From Euclidia mi (taxonomy: Eukaryota; Arthropoda; Insecta; Lepidoptera; Erebidae): a stretch of DNA of 64,000 bases. The stretch is taken from assembly GCA_944739405.2 (NCBI GenBank), contig OX123182.2, positions 56,733,183 through 56,797,182 of the forward strand, given 5' to 3'. This document shows positions 1 to 12,480 of this stretch, piece after piece. Within the stretch, counting starts at the first letter, position 1. Each line of letters starts with the position of its first letter. The position numbers were made by a program, and so were the translations under genes. Under the pieces are notes generated by a model. It worked only from the letters and a program-made list of their open reading frames with translations. It ran no database searches and had not been told where the DNA came from.

Positions 1-1273
1 TCGCGATATTTAATTAATTTACGGTATAAATACCTATGTTTTACCGACGCTTCGGCCGTCTTACAACAGCCATGGTCGCGGCAGGACTGATGTATTTTCA
101 TTTTTCTTTTATTGATGTATTAATCCATCTGAAATGTCGTGAGCTTATGTTTTTTCTGAGTAAATATGAAGCTGGCGCGTGCTAAACTGACGCCCATATG
201 TTGTTTACGCTAGTGACGCACAGTTTTTGCTCTGTTTTTGTTATATTGCTCCTATCTCAAATGAAATGATTTCAATAAATAGAAAAGAGAATTTTCATAA
301 TTATTATTAGATCTCCATATTTTTAGAGTGTTTCCCGACTCATATACAATTTGCATTCCCATATTGATTCTTCTAAAAGCGCTGCAGCAGCAAGTTTTAA
401 TTATTTAGCTATCTATATTGGAGGCTACCGTTCCAAGTTATTCTAACTTGTAGGAAACTATTATGATGAACTCAGTTGTTTTAGACCGCTGAGACGGAGT
501 ATAGACCACACGAGATATATTTTATTTTAGTAGCATTTTAATCTACACTCATATTTTCGCTATAAAAGGTGGATTCGGATCGTGTGAGAATTGAAATATT
601 TTTTCGTAGAATATTTAACTTTGTTGTTTAAATAGTAGAGCATGTCATGGGATATTGGTGGCCATGGGATAGTAATGCAAATCTTTCGCTCTTTTCTTCC
701 CAACTTGATTTCAATCCACATCCACCGCATCACCCCTCCTCGCCTTAATTCACACTTTCAAGTTTACAATTACTTTTTTGTTTTTATTTAGGGAAAGTTT
801 GTTTATCTTTTTTTTTGGAAATAATGAATTTTTGTACATAAATATGACGATGTCTATCGCATCGTACATTTAGGGAAAGCAATGTAGTTAAGTAAAACGA
901 GCGAACATATAAAATTATTGAATAACATTAAAATTAATGAATCACAAAAAATGTTGACTCTGGCATCGAAACCACGATGACCAAGTGTCAAGCGGCGAAG
1001 TACCCATTAAAACCCTTTCGCCAACCACGCAGTTTAAGCAATGTTTGCCGTTGTGACTTCCGAAGAGATCCAATAATCCAAGAAGACCAGCAAGCATTCA
1101 ATATTATTGCGGTTCATTGTTCAGTGCGTGACGTCGTTGGTCCAGAAAACTCTCGCCATTTGTATCGAATTGAGGTTTGATGGTACCACAAGTGCGTGAG
1201 AAAAGGTGGTGCACCTGTGTTAACGTTTATACTTGTGCACTGTAATATCTTATGCATACTTTTCTAAATATTT

Positions 1274-1447
1274 CATCATCAACATCATTATCGCCCTAGT
1301 GTTATCCTGGTTGCATCCAAGACTTACACGCCTTGGAGCCCGGGGTCCGCTTACTGGTCTAACCAGATATGACAGAATATAAACTTTTCCACAAAGCGAC
1401 TACCGTCTGACCTCCGCAACCCAAAGATAGAGATAGATAGAGAGAGA
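1274..1447. repeat. Degraded LINE/SINE 3'-end fragment plus AGAT microsatellite
   Basis: The stretch opens with an imperfect CAT/ATC run and continues through 'ttggagcccggggtccgct' and 'tctgacctccgcaaccca', phrases that recur in lepidopteran interspersed repeats (recalled, not searched). It ends in a short (AGAT)/(AG) run near 1425-1452. The family was not identified. Confidence 0.5.
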
Positions 1448-4400
1448 GAGATATTCCATGGTTTAGACCAGTATCACTTTATTTGAGGGTACTGACTCCC
1501 CGTAACGACTGTCAAAGACTTGACTACATAGTTCATCAGCCAAAGATTAGGATAAGAGGACATTCTTTAAATTTTATTATACGTTACTCTGGATGTAAGC
1601 TTATTTTCGGCGTAGTGTTTTTCAACACTGTGTCAGTTTCAGCGTTGTTCGATACATTCAGATAAAATAATGTGTCAGATAATATATTTTCATCGAATTC
1701 CTTCCTTACTATTAGTATGATGGATGTCTTTATGGTGAAACTAGGTCAAAATAATTAAATTGTCAGCATAATATTATAAACAGATCATACAATTTTGTTT
1801 CAAGAATATTTCAAATAAATTCTTTGTCCTGTATTTACATAGTAATGCAGCATATTTTATTAATTACTTCCTTGTTTGCTTCTCAAATAGTAAAATATTT
1901 GATTCTCAAATCTCCAATCAATTTAGCGTATTGCAGCAATCCTTAATTGCCAATGAGCGGGCCTCTATAGACAGATTACAGGATTAGATAAGCTGATAAG
2001 GGATATTGAGATATTGTCACACTTAGTAGCTTTAAGTGGATACCTTCATGTACTTCTATAATTATATCTACATGTATTAGCTCTCGGGTCATTGGTTTTT
2101 TGAGACGAATTCGCACTTACCACCGATCTTCAAAGTTCAGTTTGGGTAGTGAGAAAGTTTGCCTTTTATTTTAATTAATCAACACAAAACCATATTATGA
2201 TATTTTAAAATTATCATTATTTTAATGACATATGGCAATGAGTAAAATACGTCATATAGTTCAAATTTTTTATTATTGAGCATCTTCAGTATCAAAAATT
2301 TTAAGTATTTTTGAAATTTAATTTAATATATTAAAATAATATTTTGCTACTGAGGAGCAAAGATATTCTTGTGTTCAAACATTCAACGGAATAAAATCTC
2401 GGTAGCGCGTTTTACACAAAAATAAACCATTCATTTCACCATCTAACTAGTGTCTTGAGCCCCAAAAGTACACAGTAATGTTAAATGCCGGTGATTCTTA
2501 CAAGTGTTACACCTCGGTGATAAGAATATTGGTGTTTGCACAGGTCGTGGACGAGGAAGTGCAAATAGAACTGTTTACCGAAGGTACAGTTTGTTGAGAG
2601 ATCAGTCCCGCCAAAACCCTTTGATCTTTCAAGTAGAACGATGCTGTACCTTGCGTGACGGATGCCAGGAATCGAACCTTAGCTGGTCCGCCACAGTGCG
2701 CTGGTGGTGTGTGACTGGAGAGTGTTCCTACGACGAGTGTGTTCTATGCGTGTGTGGACTGTATGGCTTCTAACTATAGGACTTCAGAAATGAAACATCT
2801 TCATACGTTGGGAGCGATGCTATTCAGGTGTTCGGTGCTGGATGGTTACTGACGGTTACTCAGTTACAAAGATGGTGGTTGGGACGCCAACAAATTGGCC
2901 GAAAACATGGTCGCTTAGCTACTTCGAAATTTTGCCTTAACGACGACCACCGCACCGAATATTTGCACAACAATTTCTTATTTTCAGATAGGTAATACAA
3001 ACATACATGTATATATCTTACATACTATGGTACATCCATATATGTTCTATACATAGCTAGATAGGTCTTAAAAAGTTATATCTAATGGTATACAAAACAT
3101 AAACCTATATGTTTGTATCACTAAGTTATTTACGAAAAACTATCGAAAATGTTGTCACACAAGGGTCCGCCCACTATATTTTCTATAAAAAACTATTAAA
3201 TACTAAAATTATATAAATGTAATTTTGGTGGGCTCTTGTATGCAACTATATGGGCATCTAATAAAACAAGGATCATGAAAATATCTTTATCCAATTCTAA
3301 GATATTACAGTAAAACCTACGATGTATATGTAAAAATACAAACTATCTTAGGTAAACACTATCGTCCATGAACAAAGTTTATGATAAACATGCAAATGTT
3401 TGTTATTACGATTATTTCGATATAAAACAATAACTAGCAATAAGAAACCATTTTCACATAATTTCAAGCCTATTACAAGCTAAAAAACACATATAAAACT
3501 ATAAATCTTCTATGTAAGCAAAACAGCTATTTATCAACTATCAGTTCTTATCTATGGCAACTGATAACACTATTTATGATCGATCCCTAAGTCCCTACGG
3601 TTAGCTCACGTATACTTTTAATGTTTATGCACTGCACGGCACTGCTTATTATTGATTTGCGAAATATCACTATTCTAGCATTCTTTTTGCACTTTGACGC
3701 GTCCGGGAACCAAACCCGGTATACCGCACAATTGGATAACACTATTTTTACACGATTTTCACTCGCGGTTTCGAATACACTATTCACTGTCACAGTTTTA
3801 ATGTCTGTCGCGAACACTTTGAAATAATTGCAAATCATTATACAGATTGGAAACGTTGGAAACAGAAAAAAGTTCTATTTCTTATTAATATTATTTAAAA
3901 TTGTGCTAGTCAGGCCTGGCGCACTTCGCATTTTAGGTACAAACTTACAAGTACCTCGGCCGCCCATGTCTACATGGTTGGATTAGAGGGTTGCCGCGCG
4001 CCGCTCACATTAGACGTCACGCAACGAGTGCGACCGCTCCGTATTCTTACGCGTCGTGCGAGAACATTGTTCAAATTACATAAACGCCTTTAACAACAAA
4101 AATATATCATCACAAGTCTGATGCAAAGTCTTGCTCATTAAACGAATGTGTGTCGAAAGCAACTTGAAAATTTGATTTTATTTATTTTACGAGAGCAATT
4201 TCAAAATTAGATTTTTTGTTTGTTGAGATATCCCAACGATTATGGTGTCAAATTAAAGATCTAGTTCAAAAACCATTTTATCTGTTTGAATTATGTAAAT
4301 CGGTCTACGCGTTTAGGAAATAATTAAGAATTAGTATAGTGAAAATGTAAACGACCAGAATTTTTTGTGGTTTTTGTTCTACGAGCTCAAATAGTGGGAT

Positions 4401-6710
4401 AGGATACTTATAGGATAATTATTTATTATTAGGTACGTGGTCAAGTAGGTATATAGACGATGAATAAATATTATAGTAGCAGCGGTAAGTCGACAACCCT
4501 AGCGCGCCACTCCGCGCCAGACAGCGACAGCGTTATGTGTTAGAAAAGAGCGGGAACGGTTAGGTGAATATCGCATTAGGCACTGAGTGCTTATGCGAGC
4601 TGAAATGAACTTTATTGCTTAGTACTAAGAGTCGCAATTTCAATAAATTGGTTTGAAAAGTGAATCTTCTGTATGTTAGTACTCTCTTTATTCTGTGTAC
4701 TAGTTTAATATAAAGCTACTTAAATTATTTCAGAAAAAAAAGTTTTTACGGAATCAGTAACTAATAATTTTTACTCAATCCTTGTTAACGGCAATTAAGA
4801 CATTTTTACTAGCTAAAGCTCACCCACTGAATTATCATGAATTCTTGGTTTCTGAAGCTGTAATTTTGCAAGCAAGTATGGGTAATTCATAAAAAGAAAT
4901 CATCAGTGCGAATTGGCTTGTCTATCGTAACAGGTTGGCAATTGTAAACGCAGGTTACCACTTTAATTCTTCAGAGGACAGGTAAAGCTGTCGGTCTCGG
5001 TTTCTTTTCTCAGGACAAGAATCTTTAGATCATGCCCGCGGCCGTTGTTAGACTTTAAAAATTAAATACTATTTGCACAATTAGCGATTCGAAATGGTTA
5101 TGTTTTTTTGTTCGGGTGACGTTATATATTCTAGTTTTGTTGACAAAATGGGGTCCTTTGTTACCGCGTGTTCTTATTGACACACATTTTATTCACATTA
5201 TTTTTGTATATTGAACACCATTGGTTTATTTTCCAACATCACCGAGTTACCTTATGTTCAGCTTGTTTTTTTGGCAAAATTATTTGGAAACAACCAACAG
5301 CAAAAGAAGTCCTTTCAACGAAAATTAATTTGGAAGAGAATTGTATGGAAACATTTCGGAACGTCCTAAGAGATAAGCGAACATTTTCAGACCACCCTAA
5401 AAATGTAGATGAAAATCACAGATAAGATGTTTCTTATGAATGAAAACAATGAAACGACATCTCTTTGTTATTGAAATAATAAAAAAAGGTTTATCTAGCG
5501 TAACTCAAGGACAAACAAAAAATATTTAATGAAAATTTATTCACATTTAAAATTGCACTGTGAATGTTGTAAAAGCGTTAATTAATTTAAATCCTTTTGT
5601 CGAGTTTTACGTTTTCTGCATTTTAATATGTCATCCAAAACAACAGTTTCTTTTTGTTTCAATGTTTGTAATCTGTATTACAAGTCAAAATTGTAACAAA
5701 ACAGTGTCAACTTTAGCTTAACGACTCAATTGATCATGATGTCAGTTAGGCATAATGATAATTTAATTACATGCGTACTTTGAATTTTATAGGCATAACT
5801 ATACATTTTTGGGCACTAGCGGGTAGAATAGAATACAGCTGCAGTCACGAATTCGACTGTCGTAGTGACGTAACACTATAATCTAGTTGTCTCCATAAAA
5901 CGATCGACCGTTGGCGCCATCTTTGTTGGTCCCGTTTTTATCTACAAAAATATTTCCCTTTACAGCTCATTGGTTTATTATACCGTTTTTATTATGCACT
6001 ATCTCACAGCCGAGGCGGCGACCACAACGTTCCTTCTACTTTTACTTTTATTTAATTTTACAATTTTAATGCTGAATTTATATAAATAACTGAATACTAT
6101 TCTTATCTTCACCTTTCGAATGAATTTTCTCTTTAATACTGCATTCCTTTAATTTTCTTTAAACTTTTATCCATTTGTCGTTTTTCTAGTCATATTTTTT
6201 GCCCATTGCTAAAAGAATGTCTTAAAATTTGGGCCATGTGGAGTTATGAGTATCACTTTTAATAGGTTGCTCATTATTAAAATTAACTTTAAAAATACTT
6301 TCCTCATTCATTCTATGTTTGGAAAGTACTTTGTTAGTAATATTATTTGCCTGAGCGTAAAAACTTATTTTCTCTTTTATCACTAAGATTATTTTTCTCC
6401 GTTTCTTTTTACGATGCAGTATATTTGTTACATGTTTGTAATGTATTCTATCAACATGATCCCCCTTGTATCGTTCCTCTGGATATTCATTGTAAAAGCT
6501 TTCTATCTCGCGCTCAATTTTTCTGCAAAGGGAATTGAAATATGTCTGTCACACTTTTTGCTAGCGATTGTTAGGGAAAGAGATTTTTTTTCAAAGGAAC
6601 AATAGTTATGACAACGTTTATAAAGTGTTTTATTTCTCCAACACTTCTTAATAAACGTTTGACATTGATGCAAAAGAAAATATTTAACAATTCTAAGGAC
6701 TCAATATTTT

Positions 6711-6898
6711 GATGTTCAATTCCTTAACTTTTTAATTTATTTTATTTACAAAGTATTTATCACTTTAGCTATATGGACGATGATTTTTAATTCGTTTTGG
6801 AGCGAATGATGTTCAATTCCATTACTTTTGAATTTATTTTATTTACTAAGTATTTATCACTATATACACGATGATTTTTAATTCGTTTTGGAGCGAAA
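6711..6898. repeat. Two-copy tandem duplication, about 95 bp per unit
   Basis: Copy 1 starts at 6711 and copy 2 at 6808. Both begin 'gatgttcaattcc' and end 'ttcgttttggagcgaa', with substitutions and small indels between. No coding role is visible; it looks like a moderately old local duplication. Confidence 0.8.
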
Positions 6899-7562
6899 CT
6901 TTATCTACAATAAAACACCTGTACATACAATAAAATGAGGAATTTCTATATCAGTCCTACATATCACTTGAATATTTTTCTTACCTCGACTACGACTATT
7001 TCAGCTGTTGGAATTCCTCAACAATAAAATAGTTACAATTTCTTATTCACCGGTCATCTGCAAAGTTTTATGAAATTATTATGCAGGTTTCAAGTCGTGG
7101 CACTCATCGAGACTTTGTATTGTATTGATAAGTTTTTAGTTTATACAACTATCGGTACGTATCCCGCACACGGTTATCTGATAGAACTAGATAGAACTAC
7201 CGAAACTAGATAGAACCATATACATTATTTTTAATTCATATGGTTTATTTGATATGTATGCACATATCTATCTTTAATATTACAGATGAAATATGTGAAA
7301 CAAATCGTCATGCGTATCACACAAAGATTTGTTTTGACTGTACTGTAGAAAACGAGTCCGCGATCTACGCCGCGTCGTAGCAGTTAAAGTACCTAGTAAT
7401 CATGACTGCTACGCCGTTGTTTTTAGCCTTGGACACCAAGGGCTAGTAAACTACAAGATCAATAAAACTTAAAATTAAATTAAAATAATTATATTCCTAA
7501 TGTACTAAAGGACTGCTTAGTATCGAATACAAAAAATATTTCAAAGCTTTTACCATTTATAT

Positions 7563-7940
7563 CTGATGATGATGTCCTCCCGACCGATTTCGGCCAGGGC
7601 GGCTTGTCTATACATGAGCTTGCCAACTGCGCGCGACATATTATTGTGCACAAGTGTGTGCGCATACACAAGTGCACTCTCTATTCCCTCACTCTCATAG
7701 TCCGATGGGACGCCACAAGCCATACGGCCGGAGAGAGATTGGGCGCAGGACCAGCGGCTAAACGTGCTTTCCGAGGCACGGGGGTGTGACACCGCCAAAT
7801 CCCTGACTCCGAACTCCTATTGGATTATTCCTAACAGAAAAAATCAATAGGTATAACTTTTTGTTCGACACGGGAATCGAACCCGAGACCTCATGATCCG
7901 CAGTCGCTTACACTACCGCAGGACCACAGACGCAGTCTAT
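7563..7940 (-). mobile_element. tRNA-derived SINE-like retroposon
   Basis: Read on the minus strand, the 5' part (7940 downwards) resembles a tRNA, with a B-box-like 'ggttcgattcc' at 7873-7883, and the body ends in an ATC/GAT-rich tail at 7565-7577. This order (tRNA head, unrelated body, short tandem tail) fits a tRNA-derived SINE. The body phrase around 'ccgatgggac' is familiar from lepidopteran repeats. The fold is too degenerate for a functional tRNA. Confidence 0.65.
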
Positions 7941-8689
7941 ACAAATTAAGTATGTATGTGTACTACTATTAAACCATTTAAATCTATACAATTTTGGAAT
8001 CTTCTATATAAAATGGTTAATACACGTCATCATGGTACGTCAGATAAAACTTAGTTCACGCGCCAATCAATAACCAAATAAATACAAAATGGCGGTAGAT
8101 AAATCCATGCTGTATTTGAAATTTGCAATCATCAGAGTGTTCACAGATATCCAATCAAATTGGCTCGGTGCATAGAATATAAATGAAGCTAACTTAAACA
8201 CACTTACCCGTAGGCGCCAATTTTGCGAAATCACACCGTTTGAATATTCATAAAAGTTAGATAGGATTATATTACCATAATTGCGATATTGTCGTGTCTA
8301 TCTTACTGCTGCAAGTAATAATTAATGAGTGGAATTTTTGGTTTTGGCAATGAAACTAACAATATTACGATAAGTACCTACATATTTAGGTACTATGTCG
8401 TTTTTTTAGAAATATTGCATTATCTGCCAATAAAAAATAACTTGATCAAATTATATGGATCTTGATAGCAATTTTAAATACCTATCTAGCTTTTTGATGG
8501 GACAAGATTAATATCTGATAATCCTGCATATAGTAAGTAATTGTATTAAATCTGAATAATTAGGATACAGGCTCGTCAATTGCAACTTGTTGTGTCTGAC
8601 TCAGCGCTATGCTCAGTATAACTGATATTAATTATCTAATATACAGCCAAATAATACCTATTGGGGATCTATACCTTCTTCTAATATGC

Positions 8690-8945
8690 TATAGAGTAAG
8701 CTTGTTTTTGTCCGTGTGGTGACGGATTAAGAATACGGAATGTCACTCCCCATATCATCCCATGGGTGTCGTAAGAGCCGACAGAGGGAGCATATTAAAC
8801 AGAGAACAGCACTGTAAGAGAAGGAAAACTTGATACAAACCCTATACCAACCCGTTTGGCCATCGTGGTATAGTAGGCCAATTCCTCCTTTCAAAGGAGA
8901 GGCCTAGTCCAGCAGTGGACTGATAAGGGCTGATAATGATGATGA
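8690..8945 (+). mobile_element. 5'-truncated LINE/SINE 3' end
   Basis: The segment ends with 'gtccagcagtggact', a short spacer and 'gatgatgat', matching in layout the LINE 3' ends at 43.4, 45.9, 54.8 and 56.2 kb. It has no open frame. A 5'-truncated retroposon tail is the simplest reading. Confidence 0.55.
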
Positions 8946-9900
8946 AGCTTGTTTGTTGGTTGCATATGCTTATCTCAAGAACTACCGTAACGGTTTAAAA
9001 AAATTTTTTGTGTTGCATGGCCTATTTATCAAGAAATCCTAGCTATTTCATCAAGCTTTGAGCTGAATTATATAGTGGGTGTGACTGTAGGACAGCTAGT
9101 GCTTTACAAACGTCAAAATACTGTAAATCAGTAATGCCAAGTTTCCCCGATTGGCCGTCCAGACTCCGGTGTTTGTCATTTTATAGTAGGAACTTATCGT
9201 TTACTGGATTCATAATGATGAATCAGTAAAAGCAACGGTTAGCAGTTTCACTTAAAATGATATTGTAGATTTTAATAATCCGATTTTTAGTCTCAGTTAT
9301 GAAGGATTATGTTGGACTGTTATTAATAATCACACAAATTGACGTACCTCTTCAACCCTCAAAGCGAATTCTATTCAAAATGCTATATTTCGCTTTAAAA
9401 AATATACGACAATGTTGGTAAGAAAACAAGCTCATATTTAATCAATATACTTATCGGATCCGACTTGTGGATAAGTCGATTTCTGAGCGAGTCAAATTCA
9501 TGAATCTGACAAGCGTTTAGGATTTTGATGAAAGCTTTCTTTACTCAGCGAATAATTCCCTGAATCTGTTGAATGCTAGGTACCTACATAGCTTTCATAT
9601 CTCTTACAAATAGTATATAGGTATTATAAATATTTGTAAAAAAACTTCGAATAAATTATGCTCTAGAATAAAAGAGAAAAAGCTCGAGTACCTAAGAAAA
9701 TTCTTCTCCTTTCCGTTTCTTTAAACAAAACACATCGCAAATGTTTTCTCAAGCAGTCAAGTAAAGTAAAGTAAGGTATCTACACTCGAACTTGTAGAAA
9801 TATTTTATGGATCACACGTGGTCTTCGCGCTTGGTACTTAGTTGTACGCGGTTGCATAAACGACTATGTCATACGCGCAAAAATCTAAAAAGATACTAAA

Positions 9901-9952
9901 ACTTATGAAACTCCATGTATTTTTTTTTTGACTTTTGCATGGAGTTTATAAG
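9901..9952. repeat. Short hairpin-forming inverted repeat
   Basis: Arms 9901-9917 and 9938-9952 are complementary around 'aaactccatg' and 'catggagttt', with one bulged base and a T-rich loop of about 20 nt. It could be a hairpin or a small MITE remnant; no target duplication is evident. Confidence 0.55.
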
Positions 9953-10729
9953 AATCAGAAGTTGTTATTTTGTAAACTAAATAAATATAAATCCCATGTC
10001 TTTCTTTATACATAAAATCATATGGCAAATAATATTAACACGATAATCAATAAATAACTTAAAGATAAATTTCAGAATTTGTTGGTATAATACGAAAACG
10101 TAGCAGCCATATACACATTTCTTCAGCATTCGAGCACAACAATTACAGTTCTAAGAATAAAAATAACAACGAGAAATATTCTCGAAACAGATATTTGCAG
10201 AGAAAATGTTCCCGGAACAGATATTTAAAGTAAGTAGATAAAAGCTAGATATGTATATTAGCTGCAATAGACGCGATGCATTAGGGAAGCACATTAGATG
10301 TATAATTCGTGTATGAAGGTGGACACGTACGCGCATATCTTAGCACTATCGCATTGAGACGGTGGATCTCAGGTAGGATGTCGGGGTTGGATGAAAACAC
10401 TGCTAGACTTAACAGGTTTTTTTATTATGTCTCACTAACGCTTATATACAGTATGACCGAACTAGGTAAGCACTGGCCTGAAGGCTGGAATGTAGACTCC
10501 TGCTGCTTTCCGACGCTCGCAGGGTAGCTGCTCGTAGGGTCGCCGGTGAGCTGGCCAAATGCGCATTGTGTAGGCACGTCGGTGGTCGAGATCGAGGCTG
10601 AGCGGAGGCTCAGGCGGTGCAGTCAATGTCGTCAGGCACCAGTGGCCTGGCTGTAGAAGCTCGTAGGCAAGAGCGGATGCTTGGGCGGCGGCTAGTAGCA
10701 GCACGTCGCCAGCAGCTCGTAGCTTGTAG

Positions 10730-10805
10730 CCCGTAGGGAGAATGTCAGCTCGTAGAGAGAATGTCAGCCTGTAGAGAGAATGTCAGCCCGTAGAGAGAAC
10801 TCCAG
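10730..10805 (+). repeat. Four 19-bp tandem repeats upstream of a LINE ORF1
   Basis: Four units of about 19 bp share the core 'cgtagagagaatgtcag', with a few substitutions. They lie about 290 bp upstream of the ORF1 start in a GC-richer region (10.5-10.8 kb), where a non-LTR 5' untranslated region would be expected. Whether they belong to the element or to the flank cannot be decided from one copy. Confidence 0.7.
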
Positions 10806-11092
10806 CGGGACAGTAGCTAGAGAAGTAAAAAGTAGAAGAATAATACTTGGTTGTCACTACAACCATCAGCAAGGCGACATCTAGGGAAAGTGACCGATTT
10901 AGATCGCGCATCCATCTTAAATAGGCATAGACCTATGAGTCACAGATTGCTTGTGGCCCGTTTATGACTATATAAGGTAATAATTGCGAGAGAAGCGCTG
11001 CTCGGGCTAGGCTCCACCTACTGCGTTAAGCGCCTGCGAGATATTATAACGCAATACGTAGTATTACGTTTCTCGGAATACAGAGCTGCTTT

Positions 11093-12100
11093 ATGAATAA
11101 AACAGATGGCGCCACCTGTTCTAAATGCCCAATAACGTTTCATGTCCAATGTTTGGGGAAAGCCAAGGCAGCAGCGAAATTGCCGAACTGGCTGTGTCCT
11201 GAATGCTGCAAAAATAAACCCCGTAATAATGGCTCTGAGACACCAGCCAAAGGTGTACCTGACGTGGACACGATGGATGACAACGAGCCTTCTGCTTTGT
11301 CTAGTCAACTGAGTACCTCCATGACGGACAATGCAGCTGATATTGGGCACAGTGACCTAGCGCGAGAGCTCCGTATGTTTCGCGAACAAATATGCAGCAT
11401 GCAGGAATCCATCTCGATGCTCCGACAGGAGTTTCAGGACTTGCGCGTCACTTTGGCTGGGAATTCTTCACGGCTCGACACTCTCGAAGAAAAAGTAGAA
11501 ATACTGGAGAAGCAGCTTTCAACAAAAGTCCATCCTGTCTACGACAGTGAAAGCATTATTAACAATCTCAAGTCAGAGCTCAATGAAAGGGACCAAGACC
11601 TGCTTGCTAATGACTTGGAGATAACCAATGTACCTGAGACTGCCGGTGAAAATCCAGGTCATTTGGTGAGCCTGATTGGCGCTAAGTTAGGGGTCACAGT
11701 CGATGAACGTGAAATTGTATCTGCGGAACGAATAGGCACAAGACAGCCACGCGGTGGCTCTTCCAGCTCGGCCTCTGGTCGCTCACGTTCGTTGGTAGTA
11801 AGGCTCGCGCGGCGCTCGGTCAGGGACAAGCTGCTGCAAAGCATGCGTGTTCGCCGTGGTGCTGACACTGCGGACTTCGGCCTGTCAACTGAGTCGCGAC
11901 CGTTCTACATAAACGAGAGGCTTACGAAATTCAATCGCAGTCTACTGTATAAAGCACGAGAAGCTCGCGCCCGCTTGCAATGGAAATATGTTTGGACGAA
12001 GCGTGGTCGGATTTATGTCAAACAGTCGGAAGGTAAACCCGCTTTCATCATTGCAACAGAAAATGACATAACACGTGTTTTTGGCGAAAATACCGTTTGA
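11093..12100 (+). CDS. Non-LTR ORF1 protein: zinc-finger, coiled coil, nucleic-acid binding
   Basis: A 335-codon frame. Residues about 8-45 carry a PHD-type cysteine/histidine array (CSKC, FHVQC, LCPEC); the first cysteine pair expected upstream is incomplete, and an in-frame stop at 11027-11029 bars a longer start, so the ATG at 11093 is taken. A heptad-rich stretch with Leu/Ile spacing follows at about residues 95-155, then a basic C-terminal domain containing 'LLYKAREARARLQWKYVWTK'. PHD-like ORF1 proteins of this layout accompany CR1-type LINEs and are thought to bind RNA and multimerise in the ribonucleoprotein. The role here is inferred from position and composition. Confidence 0.8.
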   Translation: MNKTDGATCSKCPITFHVQCLGKAKAAAKLPNWLCPECCKNKPRNNGSETPAKGVPDVDTMDDNEPSALSSQLSTSMTDNAADIGHSDLARELRMFREQICSMQESISMLRQEFQDLRVTLAGNSSRLDTLEEKVEILEKQLSTKVHPVYDSESIINNLKSELNERDQDLLANDLEITNVPETAGENPGHLVSLIGAKLGVTVDEREIVSAERIGTRQPRGGSSSSASGRSRSLVVRLARRSVRDKLLQSMRVRRGADTADFGLSTESRPFYINERLTKFNRSLLYKAREARARLQWKYVWTKRGRIYVKQSEGKPAFIIATENDITRVFGENTV

Positions 12101-12480
12101 CTTTATATTCTTCAGTGTTACTGCATGCTTTATGACATCAATTAGAATTTCTCAATTATTACCAATTATTATTTTTCAATTATCTGTATTATTTACAATT
12201 CTTCAAATTATATTAATATGTACAATATATCAATCATTAATACTAAGTATAATCAATCAAATAATTTATACACAGTACTATATACAAACTGTTCATCTGT
12301 CTCGTCCTGTATACTTATATGTTAAATCACTGTACATTTTATTTTTGTTGCTGGCTAGGTATGGATGTTTGGTTATGCCAGTCGTATATAAATGCGCTGT
12401 TTTTCGGCTGAGGCCTCGAAGCTGGTACTTGTCTAATGGCAGTAAACCAACACTGATAGTATTAATCATAATTATTACTA

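Larger units (their letters stand above)
1..10360. other. Gene-free AT-rich region with repeat fragments
   Basis: I see no reading frame with recognisable protein similarity on either strand; the longest frames are under 90 codons and lack family motifs. The recognisable content is repeat debris listed separately (near 1.3, 6.7, 7.6-7.9, 8.7-8.9 and 9.9 kb). Somewhat GC-richer patches at 3.9-4.1 kb and 4.5 kb could be regulatory, but nothing in them is diagnostic. Confidence 0.6.

Noticed and set aside
977..1180. A 67-codon frame in the 5' region
   Set aside because: No motif, no splice context and no homologous copy in the window; length is expected by chance.
2640..2730. A SINE head around 'ccaggaatcgaacctt'
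   Set aside because: Only a partial B-box-like match with no recognisable body or tail.
3690..3735. Another tRNA-like element (gggaaccaaacccgg)
   Set aside because: Only a loose B-box resemblance; no A-box, tail or repeat partner within the window.
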